60,523 nucleotides of DNA from Gammaproteobacteria bacterium (GTDB lineage Bacteria > Pseudomonadota > Gammaproteobacteria > Pseudomonadales > JAUIET01), in contig JAUIHW010000023.1 in NCBI GenBank assembly GCA_030431775.1, positions 1 to 60,523 on the forward strand, in the 5' to 3' direction. Both the position numbers and the translations under genes were made by a program. Below are positions 50,445 to 59,947 of the stretch, piece by piece. The notes beneath the pieces are model-generated. The model was not told the origin of the DNA, did no database searches, and saw nothing but the letters and a program-made list of their open reading frames with translations. The number at the start of each line of letters is the position of its first letter. Position 1 is the stretch's first letter.

Positions 50445-51902
50445 CTAATGGGCGTCGCGCACTGCCAGCACTTTGGCAATACCCAATACTTCAGTAACCA
50501 ACTGAGACGACAGGACATACAGCACGGCTACGTAAACCACAGCGGCAGAAGCAATACTAACACTCAGACCAATGGGACTGGACATATTCACCATTGCCAG
50601 GGGACCGGAGATCAATGCCAGATAGCCAACCATCAGCAATGCGGCCAGCAACACCGGCGCAAGGTTCTTCAGGTATTGAGCAAAGCTGATACCAATCAGC
50701 CGCTTGACCAGATAGAGCGGAATGGGCGAAAGCAGGTAAGCTCGGATGACGTATGCGGCGGCGACTGCCAGAATGCCCCAGCGCACAGCAATAACAAAGC
50801 CGATAAAATTAACCACCGCCGCCAGAATGTTCAGCTTCAGGCGCCAGGACGGCTTGCCCATTGCCATCATCACATTGGCGTTGTAATAGTAAACCGACTC
50901 CAGCATGCCCACCAGACAAAGCACCATCAGTACTGAAATAGACTCCTGCCAGGCGGGCCCGACCAGCATCGGCAAAGCACTGGGCGCAACTGCCATCAAG
51001 CCAAGAAAAACCGGAAAGGACAAAACGCTGGTAACGCTGGTCATGGAATAAAACGCCCGGCGCATTCTGCCGAGTTCATTCTGGAGTCTGGAAAAAGAAG
51101 TAAAGGCCACCCGGCTTGTAACCCCGGTTAGCAGCTGGGTTAGCGCCTGATAAAACTTGTAGGCCAACGAATAGTAACCCAACGCGGTAGGGCCAAGTAC
51201 GGCGCCGATCAGCAGGTTGTCGGCCTGCCGGTTCACGGTTTCGGTGATGTTAATGCCGATGATATTAACCCCAAAGGAAAACAGTTCCCGGAAACGCTCA
51301 CTGGAAAAACCCGGTTTCGGGCGCCATTCACTGCCCAGCCACAAACCCAAAACCTGGATGACCGTTGTAAGGAGTTGCTGCGCCACCAGACTCCAGACCC
51401 CGTAATCAGAAATGGCAAGAGCGACCCCGACTAATCCGCCCGCCAGCGAGCCCAGCAGGTTTATCTGGGCGATGCGCTTATACCGGTAAGCACGCTGTAA
51501 CAGGGCGTCCTGTACCGTCACCGAGCCCCGCAGCAACAGCAACAGGGACAAACACTGCAGCACCGGTTTCAGTTCCGGCGAATCAAAGGCGGTACTGACG
51601 GCGCCAGCCGACAGGTAGGCGAGCAGGCTGAGCAGCAGGCCGGTGACCAGGTTAGTCCAGAACGCGGTGTCCAGATGCTCTGGCGTAACCGTTGGACGCT
51701 GGATCAGGGCCTGCCCCAGGCCCTGCTTGACGAAGATCTGCACAAAGCTGACAAAAACCAGCGCCATGGCCAAAAGGCCAAAGTCATGCGCACTTAGAAA
51801 ACGCGCCAGCACCGCCAGAACAAGCACATTGATCAACTGACCACCCCAGTCCTGCAGCGCGGACCAGAGCGACGAGCGAATGGTATTGACCCGGATGTTC
51901 AT
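50445..51902 (-). CDS. Wzx-type flippase (Polysacc_synt_3 family)
   Basis: 485 residues with 12-14 membrane helices. It begins RSSLWSALQDWGGQLINVLVLAVLARFLSAHDFGLLAMALVF, the signature of WzxC-like exporters. Later motifs include GQALIQRPTVTPEHLDTAFW, NIIGINITETVNRQADNLLIG and LGPTALGYYSLAYKF. It moves the lipid-linked repeat unit across the inner membrane to Wzy. It is transcribed leftward and reads into the FG-GAP gene (38-bp gap), while the GT4 at 52041 is divergent. Confidence 0.88.
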   Translation of the reverse strand: MNIRVNTIRSSLWSALQDWGGQLINVLVLAVLARFLSAHDFGLLAMALVFVSFVQIFVKQGLGQALIQRPTVTPEHLDTAFWTNLVTGLLLSLLAYLSAGAVSTAFDSPELKPVLQCLSLLLLLRGSVTVQDALLQRAYRYKRIAQINLLGSLAGGLVGVALAISDYGVWSLVAQQLLTTVIQVLGLWLGSEWRPKPGFSSERFRELFSFGVNIIGINITETVNRQADNLLIGAVLGPTALGYYSLAYKFYQALTQLLTGVTSRVAFTSFSRLQNELGRMRRAFYSMTSVTSVLSFPVFLGLMAVAPSALPMLVGPAWQESISVLMVLCLVGMLESVYYYNANVMMAMGKPSWRLKLNILAAVVNFIGFVIAVRWGILAVAAAYVIRAYLLSPIPLYLVKRLIGISFAQYLKNLAPVLLAALLMVGYLALISGPLAMVNMSSPIGLSVSIASAAVVYVAVLYVLSSQLVTEVLGIAKVLAVRDAH

Positions 51903-52040
51903 TCCCTGGCGGGCTGTCCTGACATTATGTGGTTTTTTACGACGCTAGCATCGCATAAGCGGGCGTCTGCCGCAGCCTCTTCAGGACGAGTGGTCAGTAT
52001 TTATCGAGACCGTGTAATAGAATACCGATGATCATTCGCA

Positions 52041-53300
52041 ATGGCAGGCGCAGAATTGAATATTCTGCTAATCAGTTCCAATTCCCCCACTCCACCCAAT
52101 GGCGGCGACCGCCAGCGCACCGCGTTGCTGCTGCGCGCGCTGCAGTCCTTTGCCAACGTGGATGTACTGCTATATCGTGCTCAGGCGCGCATCGACCCGC
52201 AATTGCTAATCGGGCTTGCGCAACAGGCGAATTTCATCGGCAGGGTTGAGCCCACTCCGCGCGGTCGCTTCGGGGCTTGGCGTCTGCTTCGGCCGCTGGC
52301 ACCCGGCCCGGTAGATCGGCTTGCGCATAACTTCAGCCGCACCAACAGCAGCTGGCCGCAAGACCCCGAGCTGGTGAAAAAGTTGCGGGCACTAACCACC
52401 GCCAAGCGTTACGATGCTATCGTGTACCGTTACCTGCCCACGGCATTGGCAGCAACTCCTCCCACCGGCGTACCAGGCTTGGTGGATATTGATGACTTCC
52501 CGTTGCAGGTATACGAGCAAAGGTTGCAAAGCGAAGCCTTAAGCCGACCCGCTCGCTGGCTGATTCAGCGGCATATTCGCGCCCTGGAATCCATTCTGCC
52601 GGTCCGGCTGGCGGAATTCGCACAGCTGTGGGTGGCCAACCCGGAGGATGTGGCGAGCGTACCTCACCCTGCCGCCGCCTGTCTTCCTAACATCCCTTAT
52701 TTTGCGCCTGACAGCGCCCCGCCGGCTTTCCCCCCGCCTCCGGATACGCCGAGAATCGGCTTCATTGGCTCGCTGAACTATGACGTTAACATTGCCGGTA
52801 TCGAGCTGTTTTTGAACCAGGTGTGGCCACGCATTCTAAGCGCGCGGCCGGATGCGCGCTTTGCACTGTATGGAATGGGTGCCAGCCCCTCGAATTTAAC
52901 CCGCTGGGCCCACTGGCCTGGAGTGGAAATGGTCGGCTTTGTTGACAATGTTCGCACGGCCTACCATGAGTGCGCTTTTACTGTGGCACCCATGGAGACC
53001 GGTGGTGGGTCCAAGATTAAAGTGCCTGAATCTCTTGCCTACGGTCGAACCTGTGTGGTCACGCCCCATTCACTGCGCGGCTTTGGCCACGTGCTGCAAC
53101 ACGAAGACGCGTTGCTGGTGGCGGAGACACCGGAGGCAATCGCCAATGCGTGCCTGCGCCTGTTGGGTGACAGTAACCTGCAGCAGCGGCTGTCTCTGCG
53201 GGGCTATGCGCAGGTGTGCGAACACTTCTCATTCACAACCGTGCGCAGGATTGTTGAGAGCGGCTGTGCCCAGGTGCTTGCTAGCGCCGGCTCTGGCTAA
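52041..53300 (+). CDS. Glycosyltransferase family 4 (TIGR03087-like)
   Basis: The N-terminus LNILLISSNSPTPPNGGDRQRTALLLRAL and the central IVYRYLPTALAATPPTGVPGLVDIDDFPLQVYEQRL are typical of the sugar transferases found in exosortase-type EPS loci. The C-terminal donor domain has IGFIGSLNYDVNIAGIELFL, RFALYGMG, FTVAPMETGGGSKIKVPESLAYGRTCVVT. It is convergent with wecC, overlapping by 4 bp. It is a single gene in its direction, so it should have its own promoter in the 138-bp gap at 51903-52040. Confidence 0.82.
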   Translation: MAGAELNILLISSNSPTPPNGGDRQRTALLLRALQSFANVDVLLYRAQARIDPQLLIGLAQQANFIGRVEPTPRGRFGAWRLLRPLAPGPVDRLAHNFSRTNSSWPQDPELVKKLRALTTAKRYDAIVYRYLPTALAATPPTGVPGLVDIDDFPLQVYEQRLQSEALSRPARWLIQRHIRALESILPVRLAEFAQLWVANPEDVASVPHPAAACLPNIPYFAPDSAPPAFPPPPDTPRIGFIGSLNYDVNIAGIELFLNQVWPRILSARPDARFALYGMGASPSNLTRWAHWPGVEMVGFVDNVRTAYHECAFTVAPMETGGGSKIKVPESLAYGRTCVVTPHSLRGFGHVLQHEDALLVAETPEAIANACLRLLGDSNLQQRLSLRGYAQVCEHFSFTTVRRIVESGCAQVLASAGSG

Positions 53301-54505
53301 CGGACTACACCCCGGGTATCAATGACTATCTTCTCGTTCAGTCGTTCTGCGCTCAGTTTGCGAAATGGCTTGTGGTCAACCAGCAACAATACGATATCGG
53401 CCTGATCGATGGCCGTTTCCAGCGGCACCAGATCGAAATGGTCATGATCTCGCAGGTTGGGCTCGCAAATCAGCAACTCGCCGATATTTTCGGCCTGCAA
53501 GGCCTCAACGATGTCGCAGGCCGGCGACTCCCGCAGGTCATCAACATCGGCTTTGAACGCCAGGCCAAGGCAGGCGATTTTTGGTGACTTGAAGCGTTCT
53601 GCGCAGCGCCGCACCCGGTTTAATACCCAGTTGGGCTTGGCGTCATTGACCTCGCGGGCTGTGCGAATCAGCCGCGAAAATTCGGGCGAACGTGCGACAA
53701 TGAACCATGGGTCCACCGCAATGCAATGTCCTCCCACGCCCGGGCCGGGATTCAAAATGTTGACCCGCGGGTGACGGTTCGCAAGCTCGATGACTTCCCA
53801 GGTGTTAATCTGCTCAGCATCACAGATCATGGACAGCTCATTGGCAAAAGCGATGCTCACGTCGCGCGAGGAGTTCTCGGTCAGCTTGACCAACTCAGCA
53901 GTTTTCGCATTGGTGGCCAGTACGTCACCGCGCACAAACTCCTCGTAAAAGGCCACAGCCACTTCGGTGCTGGCCTCATTGATACCACCGACGACACGGT
54001 CATTCTCCACCAATTCCACCAGAATACGACCGGGCAAGACGCGCTCCGGACAGTGAGCAACGAATACCTCATTGCCCACATCAAATCCAGTGTCGCGAAG
54101 AATGCTGGCTACTACCTCCTCGGTGGTACCCACAGGGCTAGTTGACTCCAAAATCACGAGATTACCGGGCTTAACCTGGGAGCTAACCGCCTGAGTGGCC
54201 GCCTCAATATAGGACAGATCTGGCTGCTTGCCATCTTTAAACGGGGTGGGTACCGCAATAATGAAAATGTCAGCTTCCACCGGCGTCAGACTGGCCGTGA
54301 GATTGCCCGAGTTCACGGCCGACTTTACTAGAATGTCGAGGTCGGGTTCGACGATATGAATCTCACCTCGGTTGATGGTATCCACCACCTTCTGCGAGAC
54401 ATCCACGCCGATAACCTGATAGCCCTTGGTGGCCAACAACGAGGCTGTTGGCAGGCCGATATAGCCAAGGCCTATCACACACACTGTTCGATTTGATTTA
54501 TCCAT
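53297..54505 (-). CDS. wecC: UDP-N-acetyl-D-mannosamine dehydrogenase
   Basis: Oxidises UDP-ManNAc to UDP-ManNAcA with two NAD. The N-terminal motif is [18 protein letters not shown], then [75 protein letters not shown], and the catalytic cysteine in [16 protein letters not shown]. All fit WecC over its normal length of about 400-420. It overlaps the end of wecB by 8 bp, so the two are translated together. The product would feed a ManNAcA-containing glycan. Confidence 0.92.
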   Translation of the reverse strand: MDKSNRTVCVIGLGYIGLPTASLLATKGYQVIGVDVSQKVVDTINRGEIHIVEPDLDILVKSAVNSGNLTASLTPVEADIFIIAVPTPFKDGKQPDLSYIEAATQAVSSQVKPGNLVILESTSPVGTTEEVVASILRDTGFDVGNEVFVAHCPERVLPGRILVELVENDRVVGGINEASTEVAVAFYEEFVRGDVLATNAKTAELVKLTENSSRDVSIAFANELSMICDAEQINTWEVIELANRHPRVNILNPGPGVGGHCIAVDPWFIVARSPEFSRLIRTAREVNDAKPNWVLNRVRRCAERFKSPKIACLGLAFKADVDDLRESPACDIVEALQAENIGELLICEPNLRDHDHFDLVPLETAIDQADIVLLLVDHKPFRKLSAERLNEKIVIDTRGVVR

Positions 54506-55634
54506 GTTGCTGTAACGCTTCCATTATTCGGGACACGGCGAGACCGTCGCCGTACGGGTTGATCGCGCGGGCCATGGACTGATACTGGCTATCGTCCAGC
54601 AGAACCTCTTCCACGTTGTTGACGATGGTATCGCTATTGGTGCCAACCAGACGCACGGTACCAGCGTCCACCGCTTCGGGCCGCTCGGTAACATCCCGCA
54701 TCACCAGCACCGGTTTACCCAGCGATGGCCCTTCCTCCTGAATGCCGCCGGAATCGGTTAAAATCAGGTCGGACTGGCTCATCAACCAGACAAACGGCAG
54801 GTATTCCAGGGGCTCGATCAGGCAAACATTCGGCAGACCACCGAGAATCTCGTTGACCGGTTTGAGCACATTTGGGTTCAGGTGCACCGGGTAAATAAAC
54901 AGCCAGTTGGGATGATCCGTGGCCAGCCTTTTTATGCCATTGCACAAGTTCACAAAACCTTCGCCGAAGTTTTCCCTCCGATGGCCGGTAATCAGAACCA
55001 TGCGCTCGTTAGCAGACAGAGCACTGAGCAGCTCTTTGGTGAGCCATTGCAACCAGTGCGAGGTGGGCAGATTTTCAGTTTTGGCTTTCACCATCAACAG
55101 CGCATCAATCACCGTGTTGCCGGTAACAACGATTTTCTCTGGTGCCACATTTTCGGCCAACAGATTTTCACGGGCGCTGGCGGTGGGGGCGAAGTGGAAA
55201 TCGGTAATGCGCCCGACCAGGCTGCGATTGGCCTCTTCCGGAAACGGTGCTTTCAGGTTGCCCGAGCGCAGACCGGCCTCAACATGACCCAGCGGAATGC
55301 CTTCATAGAACGCAGCCAGCCCAGCGGCAAAGCAAGTGGTGGTGTCACCGTGCACCAGCACCACATCGGGCCTGGCGTCGCGTAGCGTATCCCGCATGGC
55401 CAGCAATATCCGACTGGTAAGCTGGTACAGATCCTGCCCCGGCTGCATCAGGTTCAGGTCGTAGTCCGGTGTGAGCTCAAAGATACTGAGCACTTGATCC
55501 AGCATCTCGCGGTGCTGGGCGGTAATGCAGAGCCGTGCTTCGAATGCCGGATTGTTGGCCAGGCCAATCGCCAATGGCGCCATTTTGATGGCTTCCGGCC
55601 GGGTGCCAAACACCGTGAGTACTTTTATTGCCAT
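54498..55634 (-). CDS. wecB: UDP-N-acetylglucosamine 2-epimerase (non-hydrolysing)
   Basis: Converts UDP-GlcNAc to UDP-ManNAc. It begins [21 protein letters not shown] and contains [59 protein letters not shown] and [21 protein letters not shown]. The active-site residues of WecB (Asp, Glu and His in these motifs) are present. Length of 378 is normal. It is the first gene of the wecB-wecC operon, with a 145-bp gap upstream that holds no gene. Confidence 0.94.
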   Translation of the reverse strand: MAIKVLTVFGTRPEAIKMAPLAIGLANNPAFEARLCITAQHREMLDQVLSIFELTPDYDLNLMQPGQDLYQLTSRILLAMRDTLRDARPDVVLVHGDTTTCFAAGLAAFYEGIPLGHVEAGLRSGNLKAPFPEEANRSLVGRITDFHFAPTASARENLLAENVAPEKIVVTGNTVIDALLMVKAKTENLPTSHWLQWLTKELLSALSANERMVLITGHRRENFGEGFVNLCNGIKRLATDHPNWLFIYPVHLNPNVLKPVNEILGGLPNVCLIEPLEYLPFVWLMSQSDLILTDSGGIQEEGPSLGKPVLVMRDVTERPEAVDAGTVRLVGTNSDTIVNNVEEVLLDDSQYQSMARAINPYGDGLAVSRIMEALQQHG

Positions 55635-55779
55635 TAAGGGTCGAATCCTTGCAACCAGCTATCGCTCTATCGCTATGTATTTGCTGGCTACATTCTAACC
55701 AACCCGTATTGCCAAAAAATGGCTAAATTCGGCCGTTCGTCGCTTTTATCCCGGATTATCGGAGTACTATCGAGGCAAA

Positions 55780-58620
55780 TCAGTCTGCAGTATTGGTAAC
55801 TTTCAATACTACGCTGTTGGCATTTAGGTAAACCACATCGTCCGAATTCACTGCGTTCCAGTCGATCTCATCCAGACTGTTGAACGCAGTTGCCCAGCTG
55901 CTGCCATCACCGCCGCTGGCGGCTGAATAGTCCACGTACCAGACACTGGAGCCTGTGTCGATGTGCTCGAAGTAAGCAATAACGGTTGCGGTCACGCTGG
56001 CGATGCAGCTGCCTGTGCCCGTGCAATCCCCACCCCAGCCGGTAAACACCGATCCATTGGCCGGCACCGCGGTGTACTCGACCGATGCACCGGCCTGCGA
56101 AAGCACAACCTCACTGCAATCGAAGCCGTCGCAGCGCAAGCCGTCACGGCTGGACAGTATTTGACCGTTACCGCTGCCCTGCTGGGAAAGGCTCACAGCA
56201 AACACGCTATAGTCCGGTAGATTGAGTTGGTTTTTGTAAACCATGAGCTGCTCAGTGTATGCGTTGGGGCCAACCACATCCAGATCGCCATCGGCATCCA
56301 GATCGGCCAGTTTGCCGAAATACAGGCCGTGCTGATCGTTGACCTGCTCGCGGTCAAACTCTGGTGTCTTAATGTAAAACACATGAATGCCAGTGTTGCC
56401 GAAAGCTTCGCCCGTTAGTACATCCAGGTCACCATCCAGGTCAATGTCGCCAACTTCCGCCTGATGGGTATTGCCAAGTAACGGGTCAAGCTCGCGCTTG
56501 ATCCAGCTGTCAACCTTCGGGTCGCCCGGGTTTTCATACCAGGCCAAACCCGCGGCCTGGCCTTCAGCCGAGGCAATCACAACATCCGGAATACCATCAC
56601 TGTTGATGTCGGCAATGGCTGTTTTCGCGGCATTATTCAAGCCCTGATCGGGCTGATTGTAGTAGGCACTGTCGATGCTGTACTGCGTCCAGCTGCCGGT
56701 TCTGGGTGACTCGGGAGAATGCAGCCAGAAACCGTTCAGAACGATGTCCGGTCGGCCATCCGCGTCCAGATCGCCCACTGATAAGCCTTCGCGCGGCAGC
56801 ACATCGATAGTCACCAACTCCCAGTCAGTCAGAGAGTTCTGAAACAGCAGCCGTACCCGGTCCTGCTCCAGGTGGCGTACCACGACGTCTAGATTACCGT
56901 CGCCATCAAGGTCCGCAACCGCCATATCATTGATGTGCTGGGTGGCCGTTTCGAAATGATAGATTTCATGGATGGGCCAGTCGCCGATTGCATAGCCGCC
57001 CGGGTTTTCCGCCCAGTAGACCCAGCCTTCGTCAGGCAAAGTGTGGTGGTCGGTACTGAATACGATGTCAACGTCGCCATCCTGATCAAAATCCGTAGCA
57101 ACTGCAGAGCCCATGAACTCTGAACTGAGTGCCGCAAAGCCGGGGTTGAGCTCATGTTTGATCATCAACGGCGCTTCAAACCAGGCGAACAGCTTATTGC
57201 CTTCGGCATGCTTTCCTCCCTCCAGGGCCGCCACATCAGTAAATCCGTCGCCATTGAAATCCTCCACGATCGTGGTGGTGACAAATGGCGCGCCATCAAT
57301 TGCTTCCGCTGCTGACCATGTGGGCGGCTCGGGATTGGGGGTGGGCGGAGTATAAATGACAAAATCCGCGCTAACGATTGTATCCTGGGTGAGCGTAAAC
57401 TCGCAGGCTGCTGTACCCTCGCAGGGCCCACTCCAACCGGAAAATTCGTTGGTTTCTGTGGTTTGTGTGGTGAGGCTGACTAAGCTTCCCACCGGTAACT
57501 GCAACTGGCACAGCGCACCACAATCAAGCCCATTGCCAGTGACAACTCCCTCTCCATCGCCGGACTTCTGAATACTGATTTCCACCATTTCAGGAGGGCC
57601 ACCAGTGGTTGTCACTGACAGCGGACCTGAAGGCCCGGAGCGGTTGCCCGCTGCATCGTAGGCCTCGACGGTATAGGAGAACGCGGTGTTCGATGGCAAG
57701 CCGGTGTCGGTGTAACTGGTCTCTGGCAAGGTCACTATTTCTGTGCCGTCACGCGACAATGTGTAACCGGCCACAGCAATGTTGTCGGTAGCCTCCTGCC
57801 AACTGACTGTGACGGCATTATCAAGAATTTCGTCGGCCAACAGCCCCTGGGGCACAGTGGGGGCTTCAGTGTCGACAAAGGGATTTCCGTCAAAGCTGTA
57901 CAGCTCGATCACGTCTGCCTGGGTTAATGCCCGGTTGTAGACCCGCAGGTCATCAATACCGCCTTTGAAATAGCGGTTGACCGCGGTCGCATTGCGACCA
58001 ATGGTAACTTCATTAATAGTTGGAATAGCGCCGCTTTTGGCGTAACTGTGAATGAGCGTGCCATTACGATACACCTTGACTGAGGCGCCGTCGTAAGTGC
58101 ACGCGATGTGTTGCCATTCATATTGGGTAATGCTGTTGTTGGCGCTGCGATTGGAAGTGCCCCCAATTCGACAGTCAATGGAGTTATAGGCGGTTGCAAT
58201 CATCGCCCAGTTGTCGCCAGTGCTGCCGTTGGTTTTTGAGATAACCCGTCCCCAGTTACTACTCTGTCGGCCCTCCAGGTATATCCAGGCACTGATGGAC
58301 ATGGTGGTTGTGGGTCGCAAAGATGCTGGATTACCGAGCTGTACGTAATCATCGTTGCCGTCAAAAAAAAGAGCTCCCTCCAAATAGCCCTCGGCCCAGC
58401 TCACGCCATTTTGCGGGGTACCGTTTGCAGTCCCCACCACATCAATGGCTGCCGGATTGTTCTGTTCATCAAACGGCCAGTAAGCGATGAGTCCCGAGTT
58501 GATGTCGGCCCTGGCGGCAGCAGTGCCAAACACGGTAAGCAACAGCAAACTGGCACACCAACAAACTCTAGCAGCGCTAGCAATGCCGTTGGCGGCCTCC
58601 ACAGTTTTGTCGATGAACAT
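55780..58620 (-). CDS. Secreted LamG / Fn3 / FG-GAP multidomain protein with short beta-helix stub
   Basis: CAGGAG precedes the ATG at 58620 and a signal peptide follows (VCWCASLLLLTVFGTAAARAD). A LamG domain (GLIAYWPFDEQ ... GGIDDLRVYNRALTQADVIELY) is at about 40-240, and Fn3 (VPQGLLADEILDNAVTVSWQEAT) at 255-345. A first InlB-like repeat (GAGVVTGNGLDCG-type, GWSGPCEG) follows, then FG-GAP repeats (DFNGDGFTDVAAL, DFDQDGDVDIVFS, DLDGDGNLDVVVR, DIDLDGDLDVL, DLDADGDLDVVGP), then a second InlB-like repeat. The end (SVWYVDYSAASGGDGSSWATAFNSL) is the usual opening of a long beta-helix, but the chain stops about 40 residues later. Confidence 0.82.
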   Translation of the reverse strand: MFIDKTVEAANGIASAARVCWCASLLLLTVFGTAAARADINSGLIAYWPFDEQNNPAAIDVVGTANGTPQNGVSWAEGYLEGALFFDGNDDYVQLGNPASLRPTTTMSISAWIYLEGRQSSNWGRVISKTNGSTGDNWAMIATAYNSIDCRIGGTSNRSANNSITQYEWQHIACTYDGASVKVYRNGTLIHSYAKSGAIPTINEVTIGRNATAVNRYFKGGIDDLRVYNRALTQADVIELYSFDGNPFVDTEAPTVPQGLLADEILDNAVTVSWQEATDNIAVAGYTLSRDGTEIVTLPETSYTDTGLPSNTAFSYTVEAYDAAGNRSGPSGPLSVTTTGGPPEMVEISIQKSGDGEGVVTGNGLDCGALCQLQLPVGSLVSLTTQTTETNEFSGWSGPCEGTAACEFTLTQDTIVSADFVIYTPPTPNPEPPTWSAAEAIDGAPFVTTTIVEDFNGDGFTDVAALEGGKHAEGNKLFAWFEAPLMIKHELNPGFAALSSEFMGSAVATDFDQDGDVDIVFSTDHHTLPDEGWVYWAENPGGYAIGDWPIHEIYHFETATQHINDMAVADLDGDGNLDVVVRHLEQDRVRLLFQNSLTDWELVTIDVLPREGLSVGDLDADGRPDIVLNGFWLHSPESPRTGSWTQYSIDSAYYNQPDQGLNNAAKTAIADINSDGIPDVVIASAEGQAAGLAWYENPGDPKVDSWIKRELDPLLGNTHQAEVGDIDLDGDLDVLTGEAFGNTGIHVFYIKTPEFDREQVNDQHGLYFGKLADLDADGDLDVVGPNAYTEQLMVYKNQLNLPDYSVFAVSLSQQGSGNGQILSSRDGLRCDGFDCSEVVLSQAGASVEYTAVPANGSVFTGWGGDCTGTGSCIASVTATVIAYFEHIDTGSSVWYVDYSAASGGDGSSWATAFNSLDEIDWNAVNSDDVVYLNANSVVLKVTNTAD

Positions 58621-58864
58621 GGGAACTCCTGACTGCCCTCATTACTTTGATTGCATGGTATTGTGTTTGTAAGCGCACAAACAGTAGAAATGGCATAAAG
58701 CCTGTAAACACGCCTGAAATTGCCTAATTCCCGAACAACACGAACAAAGCAATGATCAAGGTTTGATCGATCAGCGCGGCATGATACCAATATTGTCAGC
58801 GTACTGTGAAACGTTGACGACAGTGGTGATGTTCGTCGACAGCTGTTAACCCGACACGGCAATG
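58621..58864. other. Gap without a recognised gene
   Basis: About 244 bp upstream of the secreted protein gene and downstream of the TMEM220-like gene. It has no gene, repeat or clear terminator that I can support. A promoter for the 58620 gene is expected. Confidence 0.3.
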
Positions 58865-59254
58865 CTAGGCGCGACGACAGCAATAAAGAAAAGCGCTCCA
58901 GATCACGATGATGAGCAGCCCGAAACACTCATTGGTATTTTGAATCATTTCCGTTCCGCTGGCGTTCCAGATGTTAGTAGGGTTCACTCGCTCGAAATGC
59001 AGGTTACCGAATTCATCCTGCAGACGAAACAACAATGCGCCAGAAGAAAAACAGCACCAACCGATTATCACTGTTGCAGGTGTACGTTGATTCATCGCCG
59101 CTACTGATAGGAGGCCTGTTACACCATAGAGAAACACCCACACCCAGGCATCGTGGTTACCGTATTGCGCGAGGTCGTTAACTTGCAGAAACGCAAATAC
59201 AGCGAACACACATGCTCCAAGCAAAAAATATGACTGCTTATGCCAGCTTTCCAT
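58865..59254 (-). CDS. Small membrane protein, TMEM220-like
   Basis: 129 residues with four predicted membrane segments (YFLLGACVFAVFAFLQVNDL, WVWVFLYGVTGLLSVAAM, ATVIIGWCCFSSGALLF, ECFGLLIIVIWSAFLYCC). The QVNDLAQYGNHDAWVW segment resembles the Q-x-N-D-P...W motif of TMEM220 proteins. The function of the family is not known. It is 29 bp downstream of the 59284 gene in the same direction, so the two form a small operon. Confidence 0.6.
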   Translation of the reverse strand: MESWHKQSYFLLGACVFAVFAFLQVNDLAQYGNHDAWVWVFLYGVTGLLSVAAMNQRTPATVIIGWCCFSSGALLFRLQDEFGNLHFERVNPTNIWNASGTEMIQNTNECFGLLIIVIWSAFLYCCRRA

Positions 59255-59283
59255 ACATCTCTTTTTGAAAAAAGTCTATTTCG

Positions 59284-59808
59284 CTAACCCGCAACAATGC
59301 GTAGGGGCTGCGGCCCAAGGTATGCGAGCAGAATAAACGTTACGGCTGCGGCATCAACAATGGCCTCTGGAAGCTTCGGCCACAAAACGCCGTGGTCGAT
59401 ACGGTAATCCCAAATACCAGTATAGTCCGCGAGCTGAATGTTCAATGGCCACAGAAACCCCGCATCGTATTTGTACTTGGGGTCACAGTGCGTTAACGCA
59501 TCAACCATGCAATGTACAAGCCCGCCAATGCAACAAGCGACAACAACGGATACACTGGAATACCAGGCAATAAGTGAAAGTGCCCCCCAGAATAAAAGCG
59601 AATGCGCCATGTTCTTCAGCAGCACTATGCTATTGGGAACATGTTCGAGCGGTTTTTTATTGCGCATTTTGTCGAGCAAGTATTTCGGCATTTGCACCAC
59701 GTCGGGCAACACAGACCCCGCAATGCAGGCAAATTGTACGCTCGGTAGTTGCGGGAACAGCGCTATTCCCAAGCAGCCACCTAACAATGCATGGGTATAG
59801 GTTTGCAT
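59284..59808 (-). CDS. YdjM-like membrane-bound putative metal-dependent hydrolase
   Basis: 174 residues, beginning MQTYTHALLGGCLG with an early histidine, then SVLPDVVQMPKYL, NMAHSLLFWGALSLIA, GLVHCMVDALTHCDPKYKY and GIWDYRIDHG. The histidine/aspartate pattern across membrane helices resembles the YdjM/LexA-regulated family PF04307. No tested activity is known for most members. It is not obviously linked to the EPS genes. Confidence 0.6.
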   Translation of the reverse strand: MQTYTHALLGGCLGIALFPQLPSVQFACIAGSVLPDVVQMPKYLLDKMRNKKPLEHVPNSIVLLKNMAHSLLFWGALSLIAWYSSVSVVVACCIGGLVHCMVDALTHCDPKYKYDAGFLWPLNIQLADYTGIWDYRIDHGVLWPKLPEAIVDAAAVTFILLAYLGPQPLRIVAG

Positions 59809-59947
59809 GCTATTTATTTGCTTTCATCTGGTTGAAGACGCGCCACTGAAATGTGATTCGTACATCCAATAGGAAATATGCGTTGCACTACACTATAGTA
59901 AATATTTGCCATTCAGCAAAATCAACTTCATAGAGCTCTATCGGCTT

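Noticed and set aside
59930-59941. 12-bp palindrome ATAGAGCTCTAT just before the TonB receptor start
   Set aside because: Too short to call an operator without other copies. It could mask the ribosome site but nothing else supports that.
59809-59947. Cobalamin riboswitch before the BtuB-like receptor
   Set aside because: The 139-bp gap is short and AT-rich and lacks a recognisable B12-box sequence.
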